Notes: a model not told the origin generated them from the letters alone. A DNA stretch of 64,000 nt from Opitutaceae bacterium (GCA_016715765.1 JADJZJ010000006.1:1-64000); one strand, 5' to 3'; counted from the stretch's first letter, positions 41,541 to 52,390 are shown. Numbers and translations are program-made.

Positions 41541-42650
41541 TTATACTCCGGCGACTTCCTCCAGGATGCGGCGAATCGCGTCCTGCTGCGCCTCGATGCT
41601 GCGGACCAAGGCGAACTGGGTGCGGCAGCGGTCGAGGTTGTGCCGCGGGTGCTTGATCTTGTAGTAGGTGTCGCCCTGCAGGTAGTCGGTCAGGAAGCGC
41701 AGGCCGTTCTCGTAGGTCATGAGCTTGCCGGCGAAACCGAGGTGGGCCCGCTCGGTGGCGTTGAGCACGCCGCCGACGGCGGAGGCGAGGTAGCCCTCGA
41801 CCAGCACGCGGAAGTAAGGCAACTCGAGGCGCATGTTGTCCGCCTGCGGGTCGTCCTCCGCCGTGGAACTCGCGGAGGTGCGCATCATCTCGCCGAAGTC
41901 GTAGAGGGGCAGTCCGGGCATCACGGTGTCGAGGTCGATGACGGCGACGGACCGGTGGGTGGCGTCGTCGAGCATGACGTTGTTGATCTTGGTGTCGTTG
42001 TGCGTGACGCGCTCGGAAACCTCGCCCTTGGCCAGCAGGGCGAGCAGCACGTCGGCATCGGCCTCACGGGAAAAGGCGAACGCGATCTCGGATTGGACCT
42101 CCTTGGCGCGGCCGGCGCTGTCCTCCGTCACGGCGCGGCGGAAGTTCTCGAAGCGGCTGCGGGTGTGGTGGAAATTTGGGATCGTCTCCTCCAGGCGGCC
42201 GCCGGGGAGGTCGGCGAGCTGGGCCTGGAAGTTGCCGAAGGCGACGGCGGCCTCGCGGGCCTCGGCCTCGTTGGTCACGCGGTCCACGGTGTGCGCCCCC
42301 TCGACGAAGTGGTAGAGGCGCCACCAGCCGCCGAACTCATCCCGGATCACGGCGCGGCCGTCCTGCGTGAGGGCGAGGGCCAGGGCGCGGGAGTCCGGGC
42401 CGGTCCGGGCCACGAGGTGGGCGGTGACGCGCTGCACATTGGCCATGAGCGCGGGCACGTTCTTGAAAATGTTATGGTTGATGCGCTGGGCGATGTAGCG
42501 CTTGGGCGCAGGGCGGCCCTCGTCGAAGTGCACCACAAAGGTGTCGTTGATGTGCCCGCTGCCGTACGGGGCGGCGGAGACATACCGGCCGGCCAGCGGA
42601 TACTGGCGCAGGATATCGGGGAAGTGGGCGGGGACGGGCGTGCTGCTCAT
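41541..42650 (-). CDS. Phosphotransferase, N-acetylhexosamine 1-kinase-like
   Basis: The start MSSTPVPAHFPDILRQYPLAGRYVSAAPYG at 42650 overlaps the stop of the GH116 gene (ATGA). The aminoglycoside-phosphotransferase fold shows YGSGHINDTFVVHFDE, QRINHNIFKN, the catalytic loop VTHNDTKINNVMLD and the metal Asp in VAVIDLDTVMPGL. The features, including the DTVMPG element and the 369-residue length, agree with the NahK group, which phosphorylates GlcNAc/GalNAc at C1. With the nucleotidyltransferase upstream it could feed released sugars into nucleotide-sugar pools. Confidence 0.82.
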   Translation of the reverse strand: MSSTPVPAHFPDILRQYPLAGRYVSAAPYGSGHINDTFVVHFDEGRPAPKRYIAQRINHNIFKNVPALMANVQRVTAHLVARTGPDSRALALALTQDGRAVIRDEFGGWWRLYHFVEGAHTVDRVTNEAEAREAAVAFGNFQAQLADLPGGRLEETIPNFHHTRSRFENFRRAVTEDSAGRAKEVQSEIAFAFSREADADVLLALLAKGEVSERVTHNDTKINNVMLDDATHRSVAVIDLDTVMPGLPLYDFGEMMRTSASSTAEDDPQADNMRLELPYFRVLVEGYLASAVGGVLNATERAHLGFAGKLMTYENGLRFLTDYLQGDTYYKIKHPRHNLDRCRTQFALVRSIEAQQDAIRRILEEVAGV

Positions 42651-45195
42651 GCGGGAATCAGAACTTGAAACTCGAGGGCCTGCCCGGCGGCGAGGGTTTT
42701 CGGGCGCGGCCAGGCGCAGGCCCCGGCGGCCGTGAGTTCGAAACGGTTGAGGCTGAGGCGTCCGCCCAGCACGGTCAGCGTGACCTTGGTGAGGCGTTTG
42801 GTCGGCTGCAGCTTCACCGTGCCCCACGCGTGCCCGACGGTCCACGGCCAGGTGACGGTCCGCTTGGCCGGGGCGAGCCGCATCACGCCGGTGAGCGCGG
42901 ACCAGTGGCAGCCGGTGAGGGCGGGGATGAGTCCCCAGCTGGCGAGGGCGCGGGCGTAGTGGTGGCCGCACTCGGCCTCGTCAAAGGGGTTGCGCTTGCG
43001 GCCGTCGTAGCGGGCGCGGATGTCGCGCACGACCTTGAGCGCATCGCGCAGCATGCCCTCCTGCAGAAGGTGCAGGGCGACGCAGTATTCGAAGCCCGTC
43101 ATGACCTCGGTGTAATAGGGGAACGGACGCGCGGGCCGGTTGCCCCGGGGGTAGGACGCCATGAGCAGGGCGGTCTCACCGCCGAGCACGTAGCTCCGCA
43201 TGTGGTTGAAATGGCCCTCGAATCCGGCGCGGCGGTTGTGCGCGAGCACGGCACGGAGGGCCTCGCGCTCGTGTTCCGGATCGAGCACATGGCCGAGGTC
43301 CTCGAAGTGGGCGTTCACCTGGCCGGCGAGCTGGTCCACGAGGCAGCCGGCGCCGAGCTGGTAGTCGGGGTTCGCGGGATCCTTGGCCCCCATGCCGGCG
43401 GCGAGACCGGTCCGAACCTGGTCCCAGCTGCCGGGCGGGCGGATGTGGTGCTCGTAGTAATCGCCGTTGAACAGGTTGGCATCCACCCAGGCCCGGCCGC
43501 GGGCGGCGAGGTCGTCGCATTTCGCGGCGAACTCCGTCTCGCCGAGGGCGCGCGCCATGGCCGCGGCCGCACGGAGGGCGCCGAGGTACCAGGAGGCCAT
43601 CTGCGGGTTGGGGCCGAAGTACTCCACGTCCATCGTGTTGTGCTGGCAGCCCTCCATCACGCCGTCCTGGTCGGCGTCCCAGCCGCCGGGGAGCCAGGCG
43701 AATTCCAGCGCGCGGCGGGCGTGCGGCCAGAGCGAGCGCAGCCAGGCGGTGTCGCCGGAGAGGCGCCATTCCCGGTGCAGCTTGAGGAGGCAGCCCATCT
43801 GGCCGTCGGCGGCGGCAAGCTTCCAACTGCTGCCGGGCTTCAACGGCAGGGCGACGCGGAAGGCCATCAGGCCGTCCGCATCCATGGTGTGGTCCGAGAA
43901 CTCCACCTCGCGCATCAGGCGCGCCAGATCGGGAAAGAGCAGGGCGGTGGCGTGCTCGTAGTTCCAGACGTGCGTGCAGCTGCCGTGACAGCTGCCCTTG
44001 CGGTCGAAACAGCCTTCCCAGCCGTAGAAGCGGCCGTCGGCGGTGCGGAAGCAGGTCTGCGAGCGCAGCGTGGACAGGTTGTTGAGCGCCGCCTCGCGGA
44101 CCTCGGGCGGCAGGCTGCTCTCCGTGACGCTGCGGACAAACGCCACGGTGTCGTTTTCCAGCGCGGTCCAGTGCCTGGCCGCATGCGCGGCGGCGGCCCA
44201 GGCGTCCGCGAATTGCGTGGCGTAGTGGTTGCCCACGATCGCGGGCTCCTCGCCGGCGGGGACGCTCCACGACTGGCGGTTCGGGAAATGCCACGCGATG
44301 ACGAACTCGAGGCTGCGTTCACTCGCGGGCGGCACCTCGACGGACACGGCCAGCGATGCGGTAGGCGTGTCGGTCTTGGCGGTGCGCTCCTCCAGCCGTC
44401 CGTCCGCGGAAAAGTCATCCCAGAAATCGAGCAGGGCGTCGCTCCACCCGAAGTCGGCCCAGGCGGTGCGGTGGGTGACGCCGCGCCGGGCGGTCGTGGC
44501 GAGCGCGAGGGTACCCCAGGCCGGGTGGTTGGCGGCGACGCCTTTGGACGCAAGCGTGACGCCGTGCAGGCCGTCCGCGGTGCGCAGTGCATTGAAGTTC
44601 TCCTGCGCGCCGGTGGGCCCGAGTTTGCCGCGGAATTCATCGAGCTTCAGCGCGAAGCCGTCCATGCCGACGAAATTGGGCAGCACTGCCGCGACCGCGG
44701 CCCGGACCGGCGCGCGGGAAGGGTTGCGCAGCACCACGCGCACGAGGGCGACCGGCAGGCCGCTGCGGGCGCTGTCGCCGGGGATGAGCGGATTGAACAC
44801 CTGCATCGTCGCCCGCAGCGGCATGGCCTCGTCGGCGAGCTCCAGCTGGGCCAGCGGGTAGGCGGCGTGGAATTTGCATCGGCGGAAGCGGGGCAGGCCG
44901 GCATTGGGCACGGGTGCGCCTTCCGCGCCCTCCCAGTCGCCGACCGGCAGCGGTCCCTCAAGCAGCCGCGTGACCGGGGCCTCGCCGCGGCGGGCGGCAT
45001 GCAGGGCGAAAAACGGGGCGGCGCCGCCCTGGCCGGTGGGCGTGAACCCCTTCGCGGGCCGGTTGGCGACCTCCCAGTGCCGCCACGCGCCCCAGCCGCA
45101 GAAGGAGACGGTGCCGGTGCCGATGCCGCCGACGGGCAGGGCGACGCGGGGCAGCTTGTCGCCGGTGTAGGTTTTGAGAATGGGCCAGGGTTCAT
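42647..45195 (-). CDS. GH116-family (GBA2-like) glucosidase, frameshift at the N-terminus
   Basis: The protein matches non-lysosomal glucosylceramidase/GH116: LPVGGIGTGTVSFCGWGAWRHWEVANRPAKGF near the start, ALLFPDLARLMREVEFS, the catalytic-domain segment DADQDGVMEGCQHNTMDVEYFG and YYTEVMTGFEYCVALHLL. GH116 enzymes cleave beta-glucosides, beta-xylosides or GlcNAc glycosides. From the ATG at 45195, MNPGPF is out of frame; one more C in the CCC run would give MNPWPILKTYTGDKLP and a continuous frame of 849 residues. The span (2,549 bases) is one short of a multiple of three, which fits a missing base. There is no signal peptide. It is the first gene before the coupled NahK-like kinase. Confidence 0.82.
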
Positions 45196-45326
45196 GAGAG
45201 GAAATACGGCTTCAGTGGATGAAGGCATGTGCTTATGGCTGCAATTGCCTTATGGCCGAACCCTGACGGTTTCCGCGCTCTTTTTGATTTTTGTGCCTGC
45301 CCTCCGTAGGCTTGGCGAAGGAGGGG

Positions 45327-46253
45327 TTAAAAAAGCTTGGCGGGATATTCGCCGGATTGCACCAAGGCGGCGATGGAGGCGACGACGCGGGGCTTGTCCT
45401 CGCGGTAGGTGACGCCGAACCATGAGCTCTCGGTCGGCAGCACCTGGACGGTCGCGGCGCCGGTGGCGATCATGGTGGAGACGGCGGCGGGCAGGTAGAA
45501 CTCGGCCTTCGGTTCGTGCCGCCGTTCGGCGAGGAATCCGCGCAGCTGCGCATCGAGGCCGGCGAAGAGCGCCGGGGTGAAGGCCCAGCAGTTCAGCGAG
45601 GCGATCTCGGCGCCGGAGTACTTTTTGCCGGGGCCGATCTCCTCCGGCAAAATCCCGGTGTGCTCGACGATCGAAACCAGCCGGCCGTCGGCCCCGGCGG
45701 CGCAGATGCCGCGGGCGACCGCGCCGTGCTCGGACAGCGTGTTGGCCAGCCGGTAGCCGACCATGGCAAAGGGCGCGGCGAGGGAATGCGGCACGCGATG
45801 GCCCGACATGGGATCGAAGCCGCGCGGTGCGACCGCCGGGCCGGTCAGGAAGCGGCCGAGCCGCGCAAACGAATCCGCGCCGTAGAAATCGTCGGCGTTG
45901 ATGACGGCAAAGGGTTCGCGGATGGCGTCGCGGGCGCACCACACGGCGTGGCCGGTGCCCCAGGGTTTCTCGCGGCCGGGCGGGGGCGTGAAGCCCTCGG
46001 GCAGGGCGTCGAGCGACTGGAAGACATAGTCCACGGCGATGCGGCCCGCGTACTTGGCGCCGATTTGCGTGCGGAAGACCTCCTCGAAATCGCGCCGGAT
46101 GATGAACACCACGCGGCCGAATCCGGCGCGAAGGGCGTCATACACCGCGTAGTCGAGCACGGTTTCGCCGGAAGGGCCGACGGGGTCGATCTGCTTGAGG
46201 CCGCCGTAGCGCGAACCCATGCCGGCGGCGAGGACGAGGAGCGTGGGATGCAT
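45327..46253 (-). CDS. Sugar nucleotidyltransferase (NTP_transferase family)
   Basis: The 308-residue protein begins LLVLAAGMGSRYGGLKQIDPVGPSGETVLDYAVYDAL, the nucleotide-binding loop of sugar-1-phosphate uridylyl-/nucleotidyltransferases, and has FAVINADDFYGADSF with the metal Asp. The exact sugar is not shown. Its neighbours, a NahK-like 1-kinase and a GH116 enzyme on the same strand, suggest it converts a hexosamine 1-phosphate or glucose 1-phosphate to the nucleotide sugar. Confidence 0.82.
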   Translation of the reverse strand: MHPTLLVLAAGMGSRYGGLKQIDPVGPSGETVLDYAVYDALRAGFGRVVFIIRRDFEEVFRTQIGAKYAGRIAVDYVFQSLDALPEGFTPPPGREKPWGTGHAVWCARDAIREPFAVINADDFYGADSFARLGRFLTGPAVAPRGFDPMSGHRVPHSLAAPFAMVGYRLANTLSEHGAVARGICAAGADGRLVSIVEHTGILPEEIGPGKKYSGAEIASLNCWAFTPALFAGLDAQLRGFLAERRHEPKAEFYLPAAVSTMIATGAATVQVLPTESSWFGVTYREDKPRVVASIAALVQSGEYPAKLF

Positions 46254-46356
46254 CGGCAGCGAGGAGAGGCCAACCGGCGCGGCCGGTCAATGGCGCACGA
46301 TGGTACATGTGTGACAGGTAAAAATTTGCGCAATGGACTGACACACGGGCAATGGC

Positions 46357-46434
46357 AGGTAGGGCGAACCGTCCCCGGTGAGCCGTCCGCTGGTGGAACG
46401 TCAACCGGCTCGGCGAGGACGCCTCGCCCTACCT
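46357..46434. repeat. GTAG-headed inverted repeat
   Basis: AGGTAGGGCGAACCGTCC faces GGACGCCTCGCCCTACCT. It lies in the divergent gap between the nucleotidyltransferase and the secreted protein genes. Confidence 0.65.
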
Positions 46435-46506
46435 GCTGCTTAGCAAGCGAGCCGCATCCGAGTCGGCGCTTTACCCCGGGGGACATTCACTCTGTATCCT
46501 CCTGCC

Positions 46507-48000
46507 ATGAAACTCCGCCGGCTGCTCCCCTGGTTCGGACTGCTGACCGCGGTCCATGCCCTGTCCGCCCAACCCGCCCCCGATCCGCGCGCGTCGGCGC
46601 TGCTCGCGGCCTCGCTGGGCTTTTGCGAACCTCTCTGGGATGAACGCGCCGGACTGCTTTGGTCCGCAATGACCGGCTCGGCGCGCCGGCACGACATCCG
46701 CGGCAGTTCCACCTATGCGCTCGGGCTGATGCAGCGCGACCAGCCCGGCGACCGCGCGCGGGCGCTGCGCGTGATCGACCTCGTGCTCGGCCAGCAGATC
46801 CGCGATCCCGGCCAGCCGTGGGACGGCACCTTTTACCGCAGCGCGGAGGAGCCGCAGCCGGGCCAGTTCTCGGAGCGCTGGATGAACTACGATCCCAACT
46901 GGCGGTATTTCATCGGGACGGACTTTGCGGTGCTGCTGCTGGAATATGCGGACCGCCTGCCGCCGGGCCTGGCGGCGCGCCTGGAGGATGCCATCCGCCG
47001 CGCGATCGAGGGTGAACTGCAGGAGAAGCGGCTGGTGCCCAGCTACACCAACATCGCGCTGATGCACGGGTTCCTGATGACCTTTGCCGGGCAGCGGCTG
47101 GGCCGGCCGGAATGGGTGCGGGACGGCGAAGCCTGGTGCGAGGCGGTCCATGCCGGATTCAGCGAGCACGGCTCCTTCGAGGAGTACAACTCGCCGACCT
47201 ATTACGGGGTGGATTTCTACGGTCTGGCCCTGTGGCGCAAATACGGTCCCACGGACCGCCTCCGCCAACTGGGCGCGGAGATGGAGGCCGCCCTCTGGAT
47301 TGATACCGCGCGTTTCTACCATGCCGGGCTGCGCAATCTCGCCGGGCCCTATGACCGCGCCTACGGCATGGACATGCGGCGCTATGTTTCACTGACCGGG
47401 GTGTGGCTGGCGCTGGTGCTGGACCCGCCGCAGGTGCCCCTGCCGGATCCAAGCGGTCCGATGGGGCATGCCCACGATTTCATTTTCGGCCCCCTGGCCG
47501 TGATCACGGGGGCGCGGATTCCGGCGGAGGCGCTGACGCACTTCCGGCAGTTTCAAGGCGAACGCCAGGTCGAGCGCCAATTGCCCGGCGGCCGCACCGC
47601 CACGGCCTGGCTCGGTCGCCAGGTCATGCTCGGCGGGGAGATCACCGGCCTGTCCCGCGCCGCGGGACCCGCGAGCCGCACGATCTTTCACCCTGCGACC
47701 ATCCACTGGGTCATGCCGGACGGCGACATCGGCTGGGTTCTCCTGCGCGAGTGCCCGCGGGTGGATGCGCGGGCAAGTGAGAACCTCCTCGTGATCCGTG
47801 CGATTGGCGACTCCACCCTCCAAGTGTCAGCCCCCGGCCTGACCGCCGCCGAGCTCGGACGCGACGGCTGGAAGCTGCCGGGCCTGACCGTCACGGTGGA
47901 GACCGATGCCCTTGGTTTTGAAATCACGCCCCGCGAGGGCGGCTTCGACCTGAAGTACCGCGAGGCGACGAAGATCGTGCTGCGGACGGCGGAGAAATGA
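46507..48000 (+). CDS. Secreted (alpha/alpha)6-toroid-like protein, probable glycan-active
   Basis: The 497-residue protein has a signal peptide (LRRLLPWFGLLTAVHALSA). The first ~330 residues are helix-rich with paired aromatic segments (SSTYALGLMQRDQPGD, DGTFYRSAEEPQPGQFSERWMNYDPNWRYFIGTDFAVLLLEYADRL, SFEEYNSPTYYGVDFYGLALWRK), and the C-terminal ~150 residues are beta-rich, a layout shared by heparinase-like lyases and related toroid hydrolases. No catalytic motif can be named. It lies next to receptors and glycosidases, so a role in glycan breakdown is an inference. Confidence 0.6.
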   Translation: MKLRRLLPWFGLLTAVHALSAQPAPDPRASALLAASLGFCEPLWDERAGLLWSAMTGSARRHDIRGSSTYALGLMQRDQPGDRARALRVIDLVLGQQIRDPGQPWDGTFYRSAEEPQPGQFSERWMNYDPNWRYFIGTDFAVLLLEYADRLPPGLAARLEDAIRRAIEGELQEKRLVPSYTNIALMHGFLMTFAGQRLGRPEWVRDGEAWCEAVHAGFSEHGSFEEYNSPTYYGVDFYGLALWRKYGPTDRLRQLGAEMEAALWIDTARFYHAGLRNLAGPYDRAYGMDMRRYVSLTGVWLALVLDPPQVPLPDPSGPMGHAHDFIFGPLAVITGARIPAEALTHFRQFQGERQVERQLPGGRTATAWLGRQVMLGGEITGLSRAAGPASRTIFHPATIHWVMPDGDIGWVLLRECPRVDARASENLLVIRAIGDSTLQVSAPGLTAAELGRDGWKLPGLTVTVETDALGFEITPREGGFDLKYREATKIVLRTAEK

Positions 48001-48182
48001 TGTAGGGCGGGGATTCCGATCCCCGCCTTCCCTCCTTCGCCACGCTGGAATCCAGCGTTCTCTTTCTCGTAATCGTTCTCGTTCTCAACGCGCACTTTCC
48101 GAGCCGAGAAAGAGAAAGAGAACGAGAAAGATTGAATGCCCGTGCTGGAATAGAAGGCGGGGATCGGAATCCCCGCCCTACA
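48001..48182. repeat. Composite palindromic element (GTAG-REP ends, GAGAAAGA core)
   Basis: TGTAGGGCGGGGATTCC begins right after the stop codon of the secreted protein gene; the right end is GGAATCCCCGCCCTACA. The core holds CTCTTTCTCGTAATCG against GAGAAAGAGAAAGAG. The layout is the same as at 20562-20777. Confidence 0.85.
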
Positions 48183-48190
48183 TTTAGCCC

Positions 48191-48226
48191 AAAAGAAAAA
48201 GGGCGGCATCCCGGAGGATGCCGCCC
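48191..48226 (-). terminator. Rho-independent terminator after receptor copy 1
   Basis: On the minus strand GGGCGGCATC-ctccg-GGATGCCGCCC is followed by a T-rich run (TTTTTCTTTT). The same sequence lies after receptor copy 2. Confidence 0.8.
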
Positions 48227-48259
48227 TTGAAGGCAGATCAGCTGTTCAGTTTAAACCAC

Positions 48260-51233
48260 TCAGAAGGTGAGGGTCGTGCTGAGCAGCCAGTTGCGGGCCG
48301 GTGACATGGCGAAGGAACCTTCGGAGTACTTTTCGTCGGTCACGTTGTAGATACCGAGGAGGTCCGGAACTTGTAGCCCATGAACTCCAGGGATAGGCGG
48401 CCGTCACGTCGAAGACCATGTAGTCGCCGGCCTGGTAGCCGGCACCGAGCGGATTCCAATCCACCGAGCGGCTGACCACGGTCTCGGAGGAGTAGCGCAT
48501 ACCGGCGCCGAGCGCGAGGCCGCGGGCCGGGCCGTCCGTGAACGTGTACTTGCCGAACACGTTGAAGCGGTATTCCGGCACGTTCTCCACGCGGGCGTTC
48601 CACAGGATGTACGCGTCGCGCTGGGTCGCGGTCAGGTTGTTCTCGTAGTAGGTCGAACCGGGCTTCGAGTAGATCGGGCGTTGATCCTCGACGGTCTCGG
48701 CCGTGGGCATCCAGGAGGCGTTGATCAGCGCCTGGAAGTTGCGGATCGGGGTCCAGATGACCTCGGCTTCCGCGCCCTCGATCTCAACCTTGTTGCCGTA
48801 GGAACGGACACGGAACACGCGGCCGGTGCTGGAGGCCGAGGCACTCACCAGGCCGGAGCGGGCAGCGCCCGCGATCCAGATCGGGTTCGTGTTGTAGTTC
48901 ATCGGCTCGTTCACGTTGGCCTGCGCCACGCCGTCGTCTTCACGACGGTTGATGCGGTTGGCGCTGAAGAGCGACAAGGTACCGACGATCTTGCTGTCGT
49001 CGCTGGTGTACTTGAGGCCGATCTCGTAGTTCTTACCTTCTTCGTTGGGGACCATCTTGTAATAGCCCTGGGCCTCGAAGAGGGCCTTGATCTGCGCACC
49101 CGTCGTGATCGCCTGACCACGGTAGATGAACTGACCGGCCAGGCCGCGGGAGGCGTACTCGTCGATGATGCCCTGGGCGATGAGCATTTCATCACCCGTG
49201 AACATGCCGCCGACGTTGCCGGCGTTGAACTTGAAGATCTTGGCCGTGGTGGCGTAGACGTTCAGGTTCTTGTTGATCGCGAAGGACGCGCCACCCATCC
49301 AGGAGTCACCCTTCTGGTCGAGGCCGATGGTCTTCTGGTAGTTGACCGAGTGACCCCAGACGTTCTCGGGGTAGGCCACGGGATCGAGGAACATGTCCGG
49401 GAAGTAGGTGTACCAGGGGAAGTTGTTCACCTGGGGCTGGAAGCGTTCCCACTTCTTTTCTTCACGGTAACCGGCCAACACCGTCAGGCGGTCGTCCATG
49501 AGGGAGGCCTGATAGTTGATATACATACCTTCCAGTTTCGGCTTGTAGCCGTCGAGCGCATTGCGGTCGTCCTGGAAGTAGGTGTTGATGTCGGGAGCCA
49601 TTTCGTATCCGGGATCCCAGTTGTTGAAGAGCTGGCGGACGGGCTTGATGGCACCGGAGCGGTCGTAGACGAGCTGGTTTACCGGCACGCCGCCGAAGTC
49701 ATGCCATCTTGTTCGTACCGGCATAGTCCGGATTGGAGGTCGTGTTGCAGGCGCCGGGCAGGAAAGCCCAGTTGAGATCCGACTGCGCCGCGCCACCGAG
49801 GTACTGCTGCGTCCAGGTGGAGCGCTGGTAGCCGGTCAGCACCTTGTTCTTGATGCCGAACAGGTCGAACTTGAAGACCAAGTCCACGTTGTGCACCTGC
49901 GTGTAGCGCCAGTAACCCGAGCGGTTGCCCAGGCCGATGTTCCAGTGCACGCCGTCGGCGTACGGGGTCTGGATCGCGCCACCCTGGCCGACCGAGAGTT
50001 GTTCACGGCGCGGTCATTGGTGTAGGTGTAACGGGCATCGAGCCATTCAAACGGGGACAGGTCCGCCGTGGCGGTGAGAGACCTCGTCCTCGTTGTCGTG
50101 GTAGGCGCCACGGGCGGTGTAGTTGAAGCCTTCATCATGGATGAAGGTGCCCGCGGCGTTGGTGTAGTACGCACCACGCTCAACACTCGTGTAGGCCGGC
50201 AGCCAGAGGTCGCCGGTCGAGTACGCTTGTTGTTGATGTACGTCGCATAGGCGAGGGTCGGGGTCGTCGTGGCCTGGACCACGTTGGCGCCGAGACCGTT
50301 GCCGGCGTTGGCCGCGATCGTGCTGGCGAGCGTGGCGGTCGAGGAGCCGTAGGCACCCGAGGTGGAAGCCGCCTTCCAGCCCGCGAAGTCGCTGTAGATC
50401 CAGTCGTAGTCGTTCCAGTTGTAGCGCTCCTTCAGGTACTCGAACTCGAGGTTGATGGTCAGCTTGCCGCTGTCCAGGGGCTTCAAGGTCAGCGTGGGCG
50501 TGAGATTGAAGTTCTTGTGGTACTCAAAGCGACGCTCGCCCTGCAGGTCCTGCCAGGCGCCGACGAAACGGAAGGCGGCCTTCTTGGACAGCACGGTGTT
50601 GTTGTCGATCTTCACCTTGTGACCGCTGTTGTCATCGATCTGGTAGGTGAGTTCGGTCGGGATCTTGGTGAACGAGGGGCGCTTGGTGACGTAGTTGATG
50701 ACGCCGCCGGGATAGCCCTGGCCGAAGAACACGGACGCCGGGCCCTTCACCACTTCCGCGCTCGACGTTGTCGAGATTGTGCGAGATGTAGCGGAAGACG
50801 CCGTTGCGCATGAGCGTGTTCACCTGGAAACCGCGCATCGTGAAGCCGCCCTGGGGGGTGGCTTCGTTGGCGGGCACGCGCATCTTGAAGCGGGTGTCAC
50901 CGGCCGCCGCGGCCGAGTAACGGAACAGATCCGTCAGCGAGCGGGCGTTGGTGTCATCGAGGAACTCGCGCGAGATAACCGAGATGTTCATCGGCACCTT
51001 TTGGATTTCCATGCCGATGCGGGTGGCCGTGGCGGCGTTGGTCTTGAGGTAGCCGTAGTCCTTGTCGGATGAGACTTCAAAGGGCGTGAGCTTCGTCACT
51101 TCCTCGTCGTCGTCAGTCGTGATCGGCGCCTGCTGCGCCCGGATGGGAGCGGCAGAAGCACAAATCAAGACGGCCAAGCAGGCGACCAAGCTTCGCTTGG
51201 CCACCGGTACTGGGTATTGGGTCTGTTGGTTCA
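48260..51233 (-). pseudogene. TonB-dependent receptor, copy 1, broken by several small indels
   Basis: The start MNQQTQYPVPVAKRSLVAC, the TKLTPFEVSSDKDYGYLKTN segment, plug domain and barrel closely match copies 2 and 3, but the frame breaks several times. Compared base by base with copy 2, indels occur near 48363 (one T missing), 48390 (one C missing), 49697 (two bases missing), 49998 (AG extra), 50085 (one extra), 50221 (one missing) and 50760 (two missing). The product as read cannot be made. The other copies are intact, so this is either a decaying duplicate or a badly resolved part of a repeat in the assembly. The leader, operator and terminator are preserved. Confidence 0.8.
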
Positions 51234-51366
51234 TTGGGTTTTGTGGTTTCTGGATATGATCCGGATTGGAACGGACCAAAGGGGGGCTGGGGGCGTCGGC
51301 GCGGACCGCCTCAGGCGGCTGGAAGGGCCAGCCGGGACGACACCGGACTGGCGGGAAAAAAAGGGT

Positions 51367-51478
51367 CTCTGCGCCCGACGACGGCCATTCCCGGAACAAA
51401 CCACCCCCGGTGGTATCCGGTCGGGAAATCAGTACCGACCGGATGCGTTCAGAAAGCAGCAACGGTTCGGGCGCAGAG
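51367..51478 (-). promoter_or_regulatory. Structured 5' leader of receptor copy 1
   Basis: On the minus strand a closing stem CTCTGCGCCCGA/TCGGGCGCAGAG of twelve pairs encloses a hairpin ATCCGGTCGG-tactgattt(c)-CCGACCGGAT and a hairpin ACCACC-ggg-GGTGGT, joined by the conserved strings CTTTCTGAACG and TTTGTTCCGGGA. The same architecture precedes the other two receptors. The GGTCGG/CCGACC stem replaces GGCCGG/CCGGCC of the other copies, a compensatory change. It ends 133 bases before the start codon. Confidence 0.65.
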
Positions 51479-51552
51479 GAAAGCTTGGGGGGTGGATTCA
51501 GCAAACCGGCCCCATACTGCCCGCATTCTTCGACGGAAGGTACCTTCGTCGT

Positions 51553-51568
51553 TACCTAATATCAGGTA
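51553..51568. promoter_or_regulatory. Putative operator upstream of receptor copy 1
   Basis: TACCT-AATATC-AGGTA is a perfect inverted repeat with a six-base spacer. It lies directly after the stop of regulator 1 and upstream of the leader of receptor 1. It is almost identical to the site upstream of regulator 1 (52449-52464). Confidence 0.6.
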
Positions 51569-52390
51569 TCACTGCGAACCCGTCGGCAGGAAGCGACTGG
51601 CGCACCCGGGCTTGCCCGGATGGTGGGCGTCGGCTTCCCGGCCCAGCTGCCCGGTGAATCCGGGGCGGATGATGCGGCCGTGATCGGTGATGCGCACGAT
51701 GCCCAGACGGATGGATTCGCGCACCAGCTTGGCACTGCTCGTGACGCCGAGCTTGCGCATGATGTTGCGCCGGTGTGTCTGCACGGTCGCGGCGCTCAGC
51801 GCCAGCACGGCCGCGGCCTCTTGGTCGTCACTGCCGTCGCCGATGATCTTGAGCACCTTGATCTCCGCGGCCGTAAGTTTCTGCCACAGGCTGCTGGGCA
51901 CGATGCGGTCGACCACGATGTCCCGGAAGGCGGGGCTCACATAGGCCCGGCCGCACGCGACCGTTTCCAGCGCCTCGAGCATGGTATCGAGATTCTCGTG
52001 CAGCGTGTCGAGGATGCCGTCGAAACGGGCATTGCGCAGGGAGTGGAGGCAGTGCTCGTCCCGCCGGCGGCAGCCGAGCAGCACCTTGGCGGACAGGTTT
52101 TCCTCGATGACCGCCTGCAGCAGATCGATGCCGTCGTAATCGGAGAAGGTGAGGGTCAGCAGGACCAGGTCGGCCGGGCGCGCACGCAGGGTCGCCAGGG
52201 TCGCCTTGCCCGAACTGCAGGCCTCAACCTCGGCGCGCGGAAAGGCGTGCTGGCAGATGAGCTTCAAGGCCTCGGCGTAGACCTGGCCCCATTTGGCCAC
52301 CACGATCCGATGCACGTGCGCGGTGGCGGAGCGTGGAAGCTTTCTCAGACGAATGGCCGGGTTCGGCGGGGGCCGAGTATTTTTGGACAC
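51569..52390 (-). CDS. LuxR-type regulator with atypical receiver domain (module 1)
   Basis: The 273-residue protein begins at GTG 52390. It has a receiver-like domain (HRIVVAKWGQVYAEALKLICQ to about residue 150) and a LuxR/NarL helix-turn-helix (LTAAEIKVLKIIGDGSDDQE, ALSAATVQTHRRNIMRKLGV). The phospho-acceptor Asp expected in DLVLLD is Thr (DLVLLTLTFSDYDG), and the acidic pair is missing. A C-terminal tail of about 45 residues after SIRLGIVRI is not found in the other two copies. An operator-like palindrome lies 58 bases upstream and another just after the stop, so self-regulation and control of receptor 1 are likely. Confidence 0.85.
   Translation of the reverse strand: MSKNTRPPPNPAIRLRKLPRSATAHVHRIVVAKWGQVYAEALKLICQHAFPRAEVEACSSGKATLATLRARPADLVLLTLTFSDYDGIDLLQAVIEENLSAKVLLGCRRRDEHCLHSLRNARFDGILDTLHENLDTMLEALETVACGRAYVSPAFRDIVVDRIVPSSLWQKLTAAEIKVLKIIGDGSDDQEAAAVLALSAATVQTHRRNIMRKLGVTSSAKLVRESIRLGIVRITDHGRIIRPGFTGQLGREADAHHPGKPGCASRFLPTGSQ

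Noticed and set aside
51367..51478. Cobalamin riboswitch before the TonB-dependent receptor.
   Set aside because: The conserved B12 box and the usual core are absent in all three leaders; the structure is different.
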